64,000 bases of DNA from Azoarcus sp. DD4 (GTDB lineage: Bacteria > Pseudomonadota > Gammaproteobacteria > Burkholderiales > Rhodocyclaceae). The stretch is from positions 3,906,001 to 3,970,000 of the forward strand of contig NZ_CP022958.1 in assembly GCF_006496635.1 (NCBI RefSeq), read 5' to 3'. This document shows, piece after piece, positions 23,888-32,839 of this stretch (within the stretch, counting starts at the first letter, position 1; each line of letters begins with the position of its first letter). A program made the translations under genes and the position numbers. The notes under the pieces were generated by a model. It saw only the letters and a list, made by a program, of their open reading frames with translations, did not search any database and was not told the origin of the DNA.

Positions 23888-25471
23888 ATGAACGTCACCC
23901 AAGCCCTCATCAGTGTTTCCGACAAACGCGGCGTGCTCGACTTCGCGCGCGAACTCGCCGGCCTCGGCATCAAGCTGCTGTCCACCGGCGGCACCGCCAG
24001 CCTGCTGCGCGACGCCGGCCTCGCGGTCACCGACGTGTCCGAGCACACCGGCTTCCCGGAAATGCTGGACGGCCGGGTGAAGACCCTGCATCCCAAGGTG
24101 CACGGCGGCATCCTCGCCCGCCGCGACCTTGCCGAACACATGGACACCATCGCCGCCCACGACATCAGCCGCATCGACCTCGTGGTGGTGAACCTCTACC
24201 CCTTCCAGGCCACCGTGGCCCGCCCGGACTGCACCCTGGAAGACGCGATCGAGAACATCGACATCGGTGGCCCGACCATGGTGCGCGCCGCGGCCAAGAA
24301 CCACGGCACCGAAGCCGGCGGCGTCGGCATCGTCACCGATCCGGAGGACTACGCCGGCATCGTCGCCGAGCTCAAGGCCAACGCCAACAAGCTCAGCTAC
24401 AAGACCCGCTTCGCGCTGGCGGTGAAGGCCTTCACCCACACCGCGCGCTACGACTCGGCGATCTCCAACCACCTCACCGCGCTGGTCACCAACGAAGCCG
24501 GCGACGTCTCCAAGCAGGCCTACCCGGAGCGCTTCCAGCTCGCCTTCGACAAGGTGCAAAACCTGCGCTACGGCGAGAACCCGCACCAGAGCGCCGCGTT
24601 CTACAAGGAACCGGGCGCGGCCGAAGGCGGCATCGCCAGCTACACCCAGCTGCAGGGCAAGGAACTGTCCTACAACAACATCGCCGACGCCGACGCGGCG
24701 TGGGAATGCGTCAAGGCCTTCGACACCACGGCCTGTGTCATCGTCAAGCACGCCAACCCCTGTGGCGTGGCGCTCGGCGCGACCCCGCTGGAAGCCTACA
24801 AGAAGGCCTTCTCCACCGACCCGACCTCGGCCTTCGGCGGCATCATCGCCTTCAATGGCGAAGTCGACCGCGCCGCCGCCGAAGCGGTGTCGGCCCAGTT
24901 CCTCGAAGTGCTGATCGCGCCCTCCTACACTGCCGACGCCCTCGAACTGCTGCGCGCCAAGCAGAACGTGCGCGTACTCACCTGCCCGCTCGGCAAGCCC
25001 GCCGGCGCACTCGACTACAAGCGCGTCGGCGGCGGCCTGCTGGTGCAGAGCGCCGACGAGGCCCGCATCCAGCTCGCCGACCTCAAGGTCGTCACCAAGC
25101 GCGCGCCGTCGGATACCGAACTGCGCGACATGCTGTTCGCCTGGCGCGTGGCCAAGTACGTCAAGTCCAACGCCATCGTCTACTGCAAGGACGGCATGAC
25201 CATCGGCGTCGGTGCCGGCCAGATGAGCCGCGTCGACTCCGCCCGCATCGCCAAGATCAAGGCCGAGAATGCCGGTCTGGTGATCCCGGGCTGCGTGGTC
25301 GCCTCGGACGCCTTCTTCCCGTTCCGCGACGGTCTCGACGTGCTCGCCCAGGCCGGCGCCACCGCGGTGATCCAGCCGGGCGGCTCGATGCGCGACGCCG
25401 AGGTGATCGCCGCCGCCGACGAGCAGAACATCGCCATGGTGTTCACCGGCTTCCGCCACTTCCGTCACTGA
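23888..25471 (+). CDS. purH: Bifunctional AICAR transformylase/IMP cyclohydrolase
   Basis: A 527-residue enzyme catalysing the last two steps to IMP. The MGS-like cyclohydrolase domain comes first (ALISVSDKRGVLDFA, LSTGGTASLL, about 1-190), followed by the AICAR formyltransferase domain (RYGENPHQSAAFY, VKHANPCGVALG with the catalytic KH pair, SAFGGIIAFN, and a C-terminal VFTGFRHFRH). Full family length. purD follows 13 bases later, forming a purine biosynthesis pair. Confidence 0.96.
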   Translation: MNVTQALISVSDKRGVLDFARELAGLGIKLLSTGGTASLLRDAGLAVTDVSEHTGFPEMLDGRVKTLHPKVHGGILARRDLAEHMDTIAAHDISRIDLVVVNLYPFQATVARPDCTLEDAIENIDIGGPTMVRAAAKNHGTEAGGVGIVTDPEDYAGIVAELKANANKLSYKTRFALAVKAFTHTARYDSAISNHLTALVTNEAGDVSKQAYPERFQLAFDKVQNLRYGENPHQSAAFYKEPGAAEGGIASYTQLQGKELSYNNIADADAAWECVKAFDTTACVIVKHANPCGVALGATPLEAYKKAFSTDPTSAFGGIIAFNGEVDRAAAEAVSAQFLEVLIAPSYTADALELLRAKQNVRVLTCPLGKPAGALDYKRVGGGLLVQSADEARIQLADLKVVTKRAPSDTELRDMLFAWRVAKYVKSNAIVYCKDGMTIGVGAGQMSRVDSARIAKIKAENAGLVIPGCVVASDAFFPFRDGLDVLAQAGATAVIQPGGSMRDAEVIAAADEQNIAMVFTGFRHFRH

Positions 25472-25484
25472 TCCGGAGCAGCAC

Positions 25485-26762
25485 ATGAAAGTCCTCGTCA
25501 TCGGCTCGGGCGGACGCGAACACGCGCTGGCCTGGAAGCTCGCCCAGTCGCCCAAGGTCACCCGCGTGCTGGTCGCGCCGGGCAACCCCGGTACCGCGCG
25601 CGAGCCCAAGCTGCAAAACGTCGCCGCCACCAGCAACGACGATCTGGTCGCGCTCGCCCGCAGCGAGCAGGTCGGTTTCACCGTGGTCGGCCCCGAGGCG
25701 CCGCTCGCCGCTGGCGTGGTCGACGCCTTCCGCGCCGCCGGCCTGCCCATCTTCGGGCCGACGAAGAACGCCGCCCAGCTCGAGAGCTCGAAGGACTTCG
25801 CCAAGCGCTTCCTGGTCCGCCACAACATCCCGACCGCGAAGTACCAGACCTTCGCCGACGCCGCCCAGGCGCATGCCTACATCGACGCCGAAGGGGCGCC
25901 CATCGTGATCAAGGCTGACGGCCTCGCCGCCGGCAAGGGCGTGGTCGTGGCGATGACGCTGGAAGAAGCGCACGCCGCGATCGACATGATGCTGCTCGAC
26001 AACAAGATGGGCGATGCAGGTGCCCGCGTCGTCATCGAGGAGTTCATGCAGGGCGAGGAAGCCAGCTTCATCGTCATGGCCGACGGCAAGCATGCGCTGC
26101 CGCTGGCCACCAGCCAGGACCACAAGCGCCTGCTCGACGACGACCTCGGCCCCAACACCGGCGGCATGGGCGCCTACTCGCCCGCCCCGGTGGTGACGCC
26201 GGAAGTGCACGCCCGCGTCATGCGCGAGATCATCCAGCCCACGCTGGCCGGCATGACGGCCGACGGCCTGCCCTACACCGGCTTCCTCTATGCCGGCCTG
26301 ATGATCGACGACGCCGGCAAGCCGCGCGTGGTCGAATTCAACTGCCGCATGGGCGATCCCGAAACCCAGCCCATCATGATGCGGCTCAAGACCGACCTCG
26401 CCGATCTCGTCGAAGCCGCCATCGCCGGCAAGCTCGACCAGGTCGACGCCGAATGGGACCGCCGTGTCGCCCTCGGCGTGGTGCTGGCGGCCGCCGGCTA
26501 TCCGGACAGCCCGAGAAAGGGCGACGCGATCACCGGCCTGCCCGCCACCGCCAGCGACGAAGCGCACGTATTCCATGCCGGCACCGCCGAGCAGGACGGC
26601 GCCGTTGTCACCGCCGGTGGCCGGGTGCTGTGCATCACCGCGCTTGGCGACAACGTCAAGGCCGCACAGAAGCGCGCCTACGAACTGGCCGACGCAATCC
26701 ACTTCGACGGCCGCCAGTACCGCCGCGACATCGGCCATCGCGCCGTCGCCCGCAAGACCTGA
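25485..26762 (+). CDS. purD: Phosphoribosylamine-glycine ligase
   Basis: A 425-residue ATP-grasp enzyme forming GAR from phosphoribosylamine and glycine, the second step of purine synthesis. The N-domain begins MKVLVIGSGGREHALAWKL. The ATP-grasp core includes KADGLAAGKGVVVAMT, LPLATSQDHKRLLDDDLGPNTGGMG-type residues (about 205-230), and VVEFNCRMGDPETQ. Full length. It lies between purH (13 bases) and hemF (10 bases) and is probably co-transcribed with both. Confidence 0.96.
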   Translation: MKVLVIGSGGREHALAWKLAQSPKVTRVLVAPGNPGTAREPKLQNVAATSNDDLVALARSEQVGFTVVGPEAPLAAGVVDAFRAAGLPIFGPTKNAAQLESSKDFAKRFLVRHNIPTAKYQTFADAAQAHAYIDAEGAPIVIKADGLAAGKGVVVAMTLEEAHAAIDMMLLDNKMGDAGARVVIEEFMQGEEASFIVMADGKHALPLATSQDHKRLLDDDLGPNTGGMGAYSPAPVVTPEVHARVMREIIQPTLAGMTADGLPYTGFLYAGLMIDDAGKPRVVEFNCRMGDPETQPIMMRLKTDLADLVEAAIAGKLDQVDAEWDRRVALGVVLAAAGYPDSPRKGDAITGLPATASDEAHVFHAGTAEQDGAVVTAGGRVLCITALGDNVKAAQKRAYELADAIHFDGRQYRRDIGHRAVARKT

Positions 26763-26772
26763 CGCAATCGCC

Positions 26773-27681
26773 ATGGACCTCGCCACCATCAAGCAGTACT
26801 TCACCGGCCTGCAGACGCGCATCGTCGCCGAGCTGGAAGCCTTCGACGGCCAAGCCTTCCGTAGCGACGGCTGGGAGCGGCCGGGCGGTGGCGGCGGCCT
26901 GACTCGCGTCATCGAGGACGGCAATTTCTTCGAGCGCGGCGGCGTCAACTTCTCGCACGTGATGGGCGACGGCATGCCCGCCTCCGCCACCGCCCACCGG
27001 CCGGAACTCGCCGGCCGCCGCTTCGAGGCGATGGGCGTGTCGCTGGTGCTGCATCCGCGCAACCCCTACTGCCCGACCGTGCACATGAATGTGCGCTGTT
27101 TCATTGCGCTAGCCGACGGCAAGGCGCCGGTGTGGTGGTTCGGCGGCGGCATGGACCTCACGCCGTATTACGGCTTCGAGGACGACGTCCGCCATTTCCA
27201 CACCACCTGCAAGGCCGCGGTGCTGCCTTTCGGTGGCGAAGCGGAGCATCGCCGCCTCAAGGACTGGTGCGACCGCTATTTCTTTCTCAAGCACCGCAAC
27301 GAACCGCGCGGCGTGGGCGGTCTCTTCTTCGACGATCTCGGCGCCGACGGCCAGACGGAATTCGACACGGCCTTCGGCCTCACCCGCTCAGTCGGCGACG
27401 CCTTCCTCGACGCATACCTGCCCATCGCCGGTCGTCGACGCGACATCGCCTACGGCGAGCGCGAACGCGATTTCCAGGCCTACCGCCGCGGCCGCTACGT
27501 GGAATTCAACCTGGTGTTCGACCGCGGCACACTGTTCGGCCTGCAATCGGGCGGGCGCACCGAATCCATCCTGATGTCGATGCCGCCCATCGTGAAATGG
27601 CGCTACGACTGGCATCCGGAAGCGGGCAGCGCCGAAGCCGAGCTCTACGACACCTACCTCCAGCCGCGCGACTGGACCTGA
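26773..27681 (+). CDS. hemF: Oxygen-dependent coproporphyrinogen III oxidase
   Basis: A 302-residue cytoplasmic enzyme that decarboxylates coproporphyrinogen III with O2 in heme synthesis. Conserved segments are GGGGLTRVIEDGNFFERGGVNFSHV, NPYCPTVHMNVR, WWFGGGMDLTPYYGF, FLKHRNEPRGVGGLFFDD and the late VEFNLVFDRGTLFGLQ, in family order. The ATG at 26773 is ten bases past purD; a longer in-frame start inside purD was rejected. A facultative denitrifier would also need HemN elsewhere. Confidence 0.95.
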   Translation: MDLATIKQYFTGLQTRIVAELEAFDGQAFRSDGWERPGGGGGLTRVIEDGNFFERGGVNFSHVMGDGMPASATAHRPELAGRRFEAMGVSLVLHPRNPYCPTVHMNVRCFIALADGKAPVWWFGGGMDLTPYYGFEDDVRHFHTTCKAAVLPFGGEAEHRRLKDWCDRYFFLKHRNEPRGVGGLFFDDLGADGQTEFDTAFGLTRSVGDAFLDAYLPIAGRRRDIAYGERERDFQAYRRGRYVEFNLVFDRGTLFGLQSGGRTESILMSMPPIVKWRYDWHPEAGSAEAELYDTYLQPRDWT

Positions 27682-27765
27682 CAGTATCAGTCCGAACCGG
27701 ACAGGCGACGGAACGAAACAGGCCTTGCTAATATAGCGGGCATTTCCTTCGGTCTCGGCCACGCG

Positions 27766-29469
27766 ATGCCTCTGCCCCCGGAGCGCCTGTTTCCCTTTCT
27801 CGCCTGGCCACGACAGTGGTCGGGCAGCAGCATACGCGGCGACATTCTGGCCGGCATCACCGTGGCGCTGGTGATGGTGCCGCAATCGCTGGCCTACACC
27901 CAGCTTGGCTCGCTGCCGCCACACATCGGCCTGTATGCGGCGTTGCTGCCCACCGTCGTCGGTGCCCTGTTCGGCTCCTGCGGACAGCTTTCCACCGGGC
28001 CGGTCGCGCTCACCTCGCTGCTCACCGGCGCCAGCCTGCTGCCGCTGGCGCGTCCGGATACGCCGGAGTTCCTCGCCCTCGCCATCCTGCTGGCACTGAT
28101 GTCCGGGCTGATCCAGCTCGCGCTCGGCCTGTTCAGGCTCGGCTGGCTACTGAACCTGCTGTCGCACCCGGTGCTGATGGGCTTTCTGAATGCCGCAGCG
28201 CTGGTCATCTGCCTGTCTCAGGTACCGCCCCTGATCGGGCTCTCGCTGGCACAGTCCGGCCAGTTTCTCACCGACCTCGTCCGGGCCTTTCAACGCGCCG
28301 ACGGCCTCCACGCCGCATCGGCCGCGTTCGGCCTCGGCGCACTGGCCGCGCTGCTACTCCTGCGCCGACTGGCACCTCGCTGGCCCGGTGTGCTACTGGT
28401 GGTCGCCGCTGCCACGCTGCTGGCCTCGCTCACCGGATTCGCCGCCAACGGCGGGCCGGTGGTCGGCAGCATCCCGACCGGCCTGCCGCCACTGGCCTTG
28501 CCGGCGGTCGATCTGCAGGCCGCCGCCAGCCTGCTGCCCACCGCCTTCGTCATCGCCCTGGTGAGCTTCATGGAGGCCGCATCCAGCGCCAAGATCATCT
28601 CCGGACGAACCCGCCAGCCCTGGGACCAGAACCAGGAACTGATCGGCCAGGGGCTGGCCAAGATCGTGGCCTCCTTCACCGGCAGCCTGCCGGTCAGCTC
28701 GTCCTTCTCGCGCTCCGCACTCAACTACGCCGCCGGCGCACGGACCGGCCTGTCGTCGCTGGTATCGGCCCTGATGGTGCTGCTCACCCTGCTCTACTTC
28801 ACGCCGCTGCTGTGGCATCTACCGAAACCCGTGCTCGCCGCAGTCATCCTGCTCGCGGTGGCCAACCTGCTCGATTTCAGCGCTCTCGCCCGCGCCTGGA
28901 AAACCAGCCGCGACGATGGCTTTGCGGCTACCCTGACCTTCTGCGCAACCCTCGCCTTCGCCCCCAACATCCAGAACGGCATCCTCACCGGCTTGCTGCT
29001 CTCGCTCGCACTGATGGTCTATCGCGGCATGAGCCCGCGGGTGGCGTTGCTCGGCCTGCACGAGGACGGCACCTACCGCGATCTCGAACGCTTCGGCCTG
29101 CGCCACCCCCATCCGCAGCTGGTAATCCTGCGTTTCGACAGCCCGCTCAGCTTCGTCACTGCGGCCACCTTCGAAGACGCCATGCTGCGCGCCGCGCGCG
29201 CCCAGCCCGACGTCCGCATCGTCCTGGTATCGGCTGCCGGCATCAACGACATCGATGCCACCGGCCTGCACGTGCTGCGCGGCCTGGTCGACCGCTTTCG
29301 CAGCCAGGGCCAGGCGATTGCCTTTTGCGGCCTGAAGAAGCAGGTGATCGATACCATGCAGCGCGACCCACTGTGGGTGGCACTCGAGCCCCGGGCCGGC
29401 TTCCGCACCGAGCAGCAGGCGGTGGCGACCCTGCTCGCCCCACTCGAGCAGCCGGAATCGATGCGCTAA
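27766..29469 (+). CDS. SulP-family anion permease with STAS domain
   Basis: A 567-residue SLC26/SulP inner-membrane transporter. The N-terminal SIRGDILAGITVALVMVPQSLAYTQL (about 23-48) is the family hallmark, followed by 10-12 hydrophobic helices to about residue 430. A cytoplasmic STAS domain occupies about 440-555 (LVILRFDSPLSFV, INDIDATGLHVLRGL). Sulfate is the default ligand, but bacterial SulP proteins also carry bicarbonate or dicarboxylates, so the substrate is open. A TAATAT at 27729-27734 could be the -10 of its own promoter. Confidence 0.88.
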   Translation: MPLPPERLFPFLAWPRQWSGSSIRGDILAGITVALVMVPQSLAYTQLGSLPPHIGLYAALLPTVVGALFGSCGQLSTGPVALTSLLTGASLLPLARPDTPEFLALAILLALMSGLIQLALGLFRLGWLLNLLSHPVLMGFLNAAALVICLSQVPPLIGLSLAQSGQFLTDLVRAFQRADGLHAASAAFGLGALAALLLLRRLAPRWPGVLLVVAAATLLASLTGFAANGGPVVGSIPTGLPPLALPAVDLQAAASLLPTAFVIALVSFMEAASSAKIISGRTRQPWDQNQELIGQGLAKIVASFTGSLPVSSSFSRSALNYAAGARTGLSSLVSALMVLLTLLYFTPLLWHLPKPVLAAVILLAVANLLDFSALARAWKTSRDDGFAATLTFCATLAFAPNIQNGILTGLLLSLALMVYRGMSPRVALLGLHEDGTYRDLERFGLRHPHPQLVILRFDSPLSFVTAATFEDAMLRAARAQPDVRIVLVSAAGINDIDATGLHVLRGLVDRFRSQGQAIAFCGLKKQVIDTMQRDPLWVALEPRAGFRTEQQAVATLLAPLEQPESMR

Positions 29470-29483
29470 ACCCCTGACATGGC

Positions 29484-29512
29484 TTGTGACTTTCCGGGCT
29501 TTGCCTTATCAT
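29484..29512 (+). promoter_or_regulatory. Sigma-70 promoter of rpsP-rimM-trmD-rplS
   Basis: TTGTGA (29484-29489) and TATCAT (29507-29512) are separated by exactly 17 bases and lie about 40 bases before the rpsP start. Confidence 0.65.
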
Positions 29513-29551
29513 GCACGGCTTTTCGCATCTACCGAATACAGGACACACAGA

Positions 29552-29803
29552 ATGGTCGTCATTCGCCTTGCCCGTGGCGGCGCCAAAAAGCGCCCGTTCT
29601 TCAACATCGTTGCCGCCGATTCCCGCAATCGTCGTGACGGTCGCTTCATCGAGCGCGTGGGTTACTACAACCCGGTGGCCTCCGGTGCCGAGAAGGGCCT
29701 GGTCGTCAACGCCGAACGCCTGGCCTACTGGGAGCAGAACGGCGCCCAGCTGTCGCCGACCGTCGCCCGTCTCGTCAAGCAGGCCGCCAAGGCCGCTGCC
29801 TGA
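29552..29803 (+). CDS. rpsP: 30S ribosomal protein S16
   Basis: An 83-residue ribosomal protein. It begins MVVIRLARGGAKKRPFFNIV, then ADSRNRRDGRFIERVGYYNP, and LNxERxxYW-like AERLAYWEQNGAQLSPTV. It is a primary assembly protein of the 30S body. First gene of the canonical rpsP-rimM-trmD-rplS operon. Confidence 0.97.
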   Translation: MVVIRLARGGAKKRPFFNIVAADSRNRRDGRFIERVGYYNPVASGAEKGLVVNAERLAYWEQNGAQLSPTVARLVKQAAKAAA

Positions 29804-29822
29804 TCGTTCAGGTCGTCGCCAA

Positions 29823-30329
29823 ATGATGGTTCTGGGGCGCATCGTCGCCCCTTTTGGCGTTCAGGGCTGGCTCAAGATCCACCCCTTCGGGGACGATCCG
29901 GCCTCCTGGCGCAAGATGTCGCACTGGTGGCTGGCGGACGATCCGGACGCGCCGGACGAAGCCTGGGTGGAATACAAGCTCATCGCCTGCCGGCCGCACG
30001 GCAAGGGTCTGGTCGCCACGCTGGACGGCATCCCCGACCGCAATGCGGCCGAAGCCATCGAAGGACGTTACGTCGGGGCACCGCGTGCAGCGATGCCGGC
30101 GACCGCGCAGGACGAATACTACTGGGGCGACCTCGTCGGCCTGGCAGTAGTGAATGAAGCGGATGAAGCACTGGGCACCGTAAGCGGCCTGCTTTCGACT
30201 GGCGCGCACGATGTCCTGCAGATACAGGATGGCGATGTCGAACGGCTCGTCCCCTTCGTCGCCGCCTACGTACTCGATGTAGACCTCACCGCCCGGCGCA
30301 TCCGGGTGGCATGGCAGAAAGACTGGTGA
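29823..30329 (+). CDS. rimM: Ribosome maturation factor RimM
   Basis: A 168-residue 30S assembly factor that binds S19. The N-terminal domain has LGRIVAPFGVQGWLKIHPF and AEAIEGRYVGA. The C-terminal PRC-barrel reads EYYWGDLVGLAVVNE to the end. The start is taken as the first of two ATGs (29823; 29826 is also possible). Its 3' end overlaps trmD by 19 bases, so the two are probably translationally coupled. Confidence 0.93.
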   Translation: MMVLGRIVAPFGVQGWLKIHPFGDDPASWRKMSHWWLADDPDAPDEAWVEYKLIACRPHGKGLVATLDGIPDRNAAEAIEGRYVGAPRAAMPATAQDEYYWGDLVGLAVVNEADEALGTVSGLLSTGAHDVLQIQDGDVERLVPFVAAYVLDVDLTARRIRVAWQKDW

Positions 30330-31138
30330 CAGCGCCGAATGCTGACGGACGGGCGGCGACAGCACGCCGCTACGACGTGGTCACGCTGTTCCCGGAGATG
30401 TTCGCGGCACTGACCGCGAGCGGCATTACACGGCGCGCGCGCGACCGGGGCCTGTACGAGATCGGGTTTCACAACCCGCGGGACTTCGCCACCGACGCGC
30501 ACCGCACGGTGGACGACCGCCCCTACGGCGGCGGCCCCGGCATGGTGATGCTGGCCGAGCCATTGGAGCAGTCCATCGGCGAGGCACGCGCTGCGCAGCA
30601 GGCAGCCATAGGCTGCAGCGGCCCGGTGATCTACCTGTCGCCCCAGGGGCGCACACTGGATCACGGCCGCGTGCTGAAACTGGCCGCGACGCCGGGCATG
30701 ATCCTGCTCTGCGGCCGCTACGAAGGCGTGGATCAGCGCCTGTTGGATCGCTGCGTGGACGAGGAGATTTCGCTCGGCGATTTCGTCCTCTCCGGCGGCG
30801 AACTGCCGGCAATGGTGCTGCTGGACGCAGTCATCCGGCAGTTGCCTGGTGCATTGAACGATGCCGATTCGGCGGTGGAGGATTCCTTCGTCGACGGCCT
30901 GCTGGATTGCCAGCACTACACCCGCCCCGAGGTCTACGGGGGCCTGCGGGTGCCGGAAGTCCTGCTGTCGGGCAACCACGCGCTGATCCGGCGCTGGCGA
31001 CTGAAGCAGGCGTTGGGGCGCACCGCCTTGCGCCGCCCCGACCTGCTCGCCGCACGCCGGCTGAGCAAGGAAGAATTGAACCTGCTTGAGGAATTCAGGC
31101 GGGAGCAAGCTGGAGCCGAGGACGGCAGTATCGTCTGA
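30311..31138 (+). CDS. trmD: tRNA (guanine37-N1)-methyltransferase
   Basis: A 275-residue SPOUT methyltransferase making m1G37 in tRNA. Motifs: RYDVVTLFPEMFAAL, DDRPYGGGPGMVM, LSPQGRTLDH, LLCGRYEGVDQR, and SLGDFVLSGGELPAMVLLDAV in the knotted SAM site. The annotated ATG gives about 20 variable residues before the conserved core; a GTG at 30326 is an alternative. Third gene of the rpsP operon. Confidence 0.95.
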   Translation: MAERLVTAPNADGRAATARRYDVVTLFPEMFAALTASGITRRARDRGLYEIGFHNPRDFATDAHRTVDDRPYGGGPGMVMLAEPLEQSIGEARAAQQAAIGCSGPVIYLSPQGRTLDHGRVLKLAATPGMILLCGRYEGVDQRLLDRCVDEEISLGDFVLSGGELPAMVLLDAVIRQLPGALNDADSAVEDSFVDGLLDCQHYTRPEVYGGLRVPEVLLSGNHALIRRWRLKQALGRTALRRPDLLAARRLSKEELNLLEEFRREQAGAEDGSIV

Positions 31139-31223
31139 ACGCTCGATCATAAACCGCGCGCAACAGGTGGCGACCTGCTCTGCCGCAAGGCCAAGTGCCG
31201 TTGACCATAGTGGAGTCAAACAA

Positions 31224-31610
31224 ATGAACCTGATTCAGCTGCTCGAACAGGAAGAAATCGCCCGCCTCAGCGCTGGCAAGACCATCCCGGCTTTCGCCCC
31301 TGGCGACACCGTCGTGGTTCAAGTCAAGGTTAAGGAAGGCAACCGCGAACGTCTGCAGGCGTACGAAGGCGTGGTGATCGCGAAGCGCAACCGCGGTCTG
31401 AACTCCTCCTTCATCGTCCGCAAGATCTCGTCCGGCGAAGGCGTGGAACGTACGTTCCAGACCTACTCCCCGCTGGTCGCGACCATCGAAGTCAAGCGCC
31501 GCGGTGACGTCCGCCGTGCCAAGCTGTACTACCTGCGCCAGCGCTCGGGCAAGTCGGCACGCATCAAGGAAAAGCTGGACTACAAGTCGGCTGCCGCGAA
31601 GAAGGCATAA
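31224..31610 (+). CDS. rplS: 50S ribosomal protein L19
   Basis: A 128-residue ribosomal protein at the 30S-50S interface. It starts MNLIQLLEQEEIARLS. Conserved core: FAPGDTVVVQVKVKEGNRERLQAYEG, VVIAKRNRGLNSSFIVRKIS and RRAKLYYLRQRSGKSARI. GGAG at 31212-31215 precedes the ATG at 31224. It ends the rpsP operon at a strong hairpin. Confidence 0.97.
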   Translation: MNLIQLLEQEEIARLSAGKTIPAFAPGDTVVVQVKVKEGNRERLQAYEGVVIAKRNRGLNSSFIVRKISSGEGVERTFQTYSPLVATIEVKRRGDVRRAKLYYLRQRSGKSARIKEKLDYKSAAAKKA

Positions 31611-31640
31611 AACTGGCTGCGCTTCGGCGCATCAGTTGCG

Positions 31641-31666
31641 AAAACGGGCCCGCGAGGGCCCGTTTT
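31641..31666. terminator. Bidirectional intrinsic terminator between rplS and lptG
   Basis: AAAACGGGCCC (31641-31651), loop GCGA, GGGCCCGTTTT (31656-31666), followed by CTTTT on the plus strand. The A-rich left flank supplies the U-run for the opposite direction, so it can serve both convergent transcripts. Confidence 0.88.
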
Positions 31667-31720
31667 CTTTTGGTCGCAACCTTGTGCGGCAGGCGCCGCC
31701 CGAAAACTTGAAAATACTGC

Positions 31721-32797
31721 TCAGCGTCGCTCGACCGTATAGAGCATCGCCGCCGCCGCCGCGAGGAAGATCAGGCTCGGCGTCAGCGCGGCCAGCGCCG
31801 GCGGCCAGGCGTTGATCACACCCAGGTTGGACGCCAGGCCGTTCAACAGATGGAAGCCTATCCCCAGCATGACCCCGAGGAAGACCTTGACGCTGACGCC
31901 CCCCATGCGGTCGTGGGTGAAGGCGAAGGGCAACGCAAGCGCAATCATCACCAGAACCGCAAACGGATAGATCAGCTTCTTCCACAGCGCGATCTCGTAG
32001 CGGTCGGCGTTCTGCTGGTTGTCGCGCAGGTGGCGGATGTAGGCCCAGAGATTGGTCACCGACATCCGCTCCGGCACCACCATCAGCACGCTCAGCACCT
32101 CTGGCGTGAGCTCGGAGCGCCAGATGAACTCATCGAGCTGCTCGAGTTCGGTCCGCTCCGTACCGAAGCGGGTGCGCTGGATGTCGCGCAGCTTCCACTG
32201 CCCGTCGCCGTCATAGACGCCACTCGCCGCCTCGCTCACGGATTCCAGCCCGTAGTCCTCGTCGAAGGCATAGATCCGGACCTTCTCCATCGAGCGGTCC
32301 GGACGCAGGGTACGCACGTTGATCACCATGCGCCCATCCTTGACCCACAGGCCGGAGCGCAGTTGCTGCGACACCGAGGCATTGGTCGCCACCAGACGCC
32401 ATTGCTGGGCAGCGCTTTCGGCCGGTGGCGCGATGTACTCGCCGAACACGAAGGTGAGGACCACGAAAACGCTGCCGATCAACCCCAGGGTACGCAGCAT
32501 CCGCCACGTCGACAGCCCGGAGGCGCGCATTACCGTGATCTCGGAGTGGCGCGCGAGCGTGGTCAGCGCATACAGCGAGCCGATCAGCACTGCGATCGGC
32601 AGCAGTTCGTAAACGCGCCCCGGCACGATCATCGCCACGTAGATCATCGCGTGGTGCAGTTCGTAGCCTTCCTTGCCAACGCTATCGAGTTCGTTGATGA
32701 AATCGAAGAAGGCAAACAGGCCGAGGAAGGCGATCAATACCGTGGCGGTGGCGCCGAAGATCTCGCGCGCCAGGTAGCGCGACAGCACTTTACTCAT
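31721..32797 (-). CDS. lptG: LPS export ABC transporter permease LptG
   Basis: A 358-residue YjgQ/LptG permease of the LptB2FG complex that extracts LPS from the inner membrane. Hydrophobic helices lie near 15-35, 55-75 and 100-120 and in the C-terminal quarter. Family motifs: YLAREIFGATATVLIAF, then ARHSEITVMRASGLS (coupling helix to LptB). A periplasmic jellyroll occupies about 130-260. The end hugs the rplS terminator. It lies 42 bases downstream of lptF. Confidence 0.92.
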   Translation of the reverse strand: MSKVLSRYLAREIFGATATVLIAFLGLFAFFDFINELDSVGKEGYELHHAMIYVAMIVPGRVYELLPIAVLIGSLYALTTLARHSEITVMRASGLSTWRMLRTLGLIGSVFVVLTFVFGEYIAPPAESAAQQWRLVATNASVSQQLRSGLWVKDGRMVINVRTLRPDRSMEKVRIYAFDEDYGLESVSEAASGVYDGDGQWKLRDIQRTRFGTERTELEQLDEFIWRSELTPEVLSVLMVVPERMSVTNLWAYIRHLRDNQQNADRYEIALWKKLIYPFAVLVMIALALPFAFTHDRMGGVSVKVFLGVMLGIGFHLLNGLASNLGVINAWPPALAALTPSLIFLAAAAAMLYTVERR

Positions 32798-32839
32798 GGA
32801 TTCGACACTCCGGCCGCTCGCCGACGCCCACGACGGCGT

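Noticed and set aside
23810..27062. Long minus-strand frames opposite purH, purD and hemF
   Set aside because: Antisense shadows of highly conserved enzymes; repeated His/Gly/Asp/Val-rich composition without domains.
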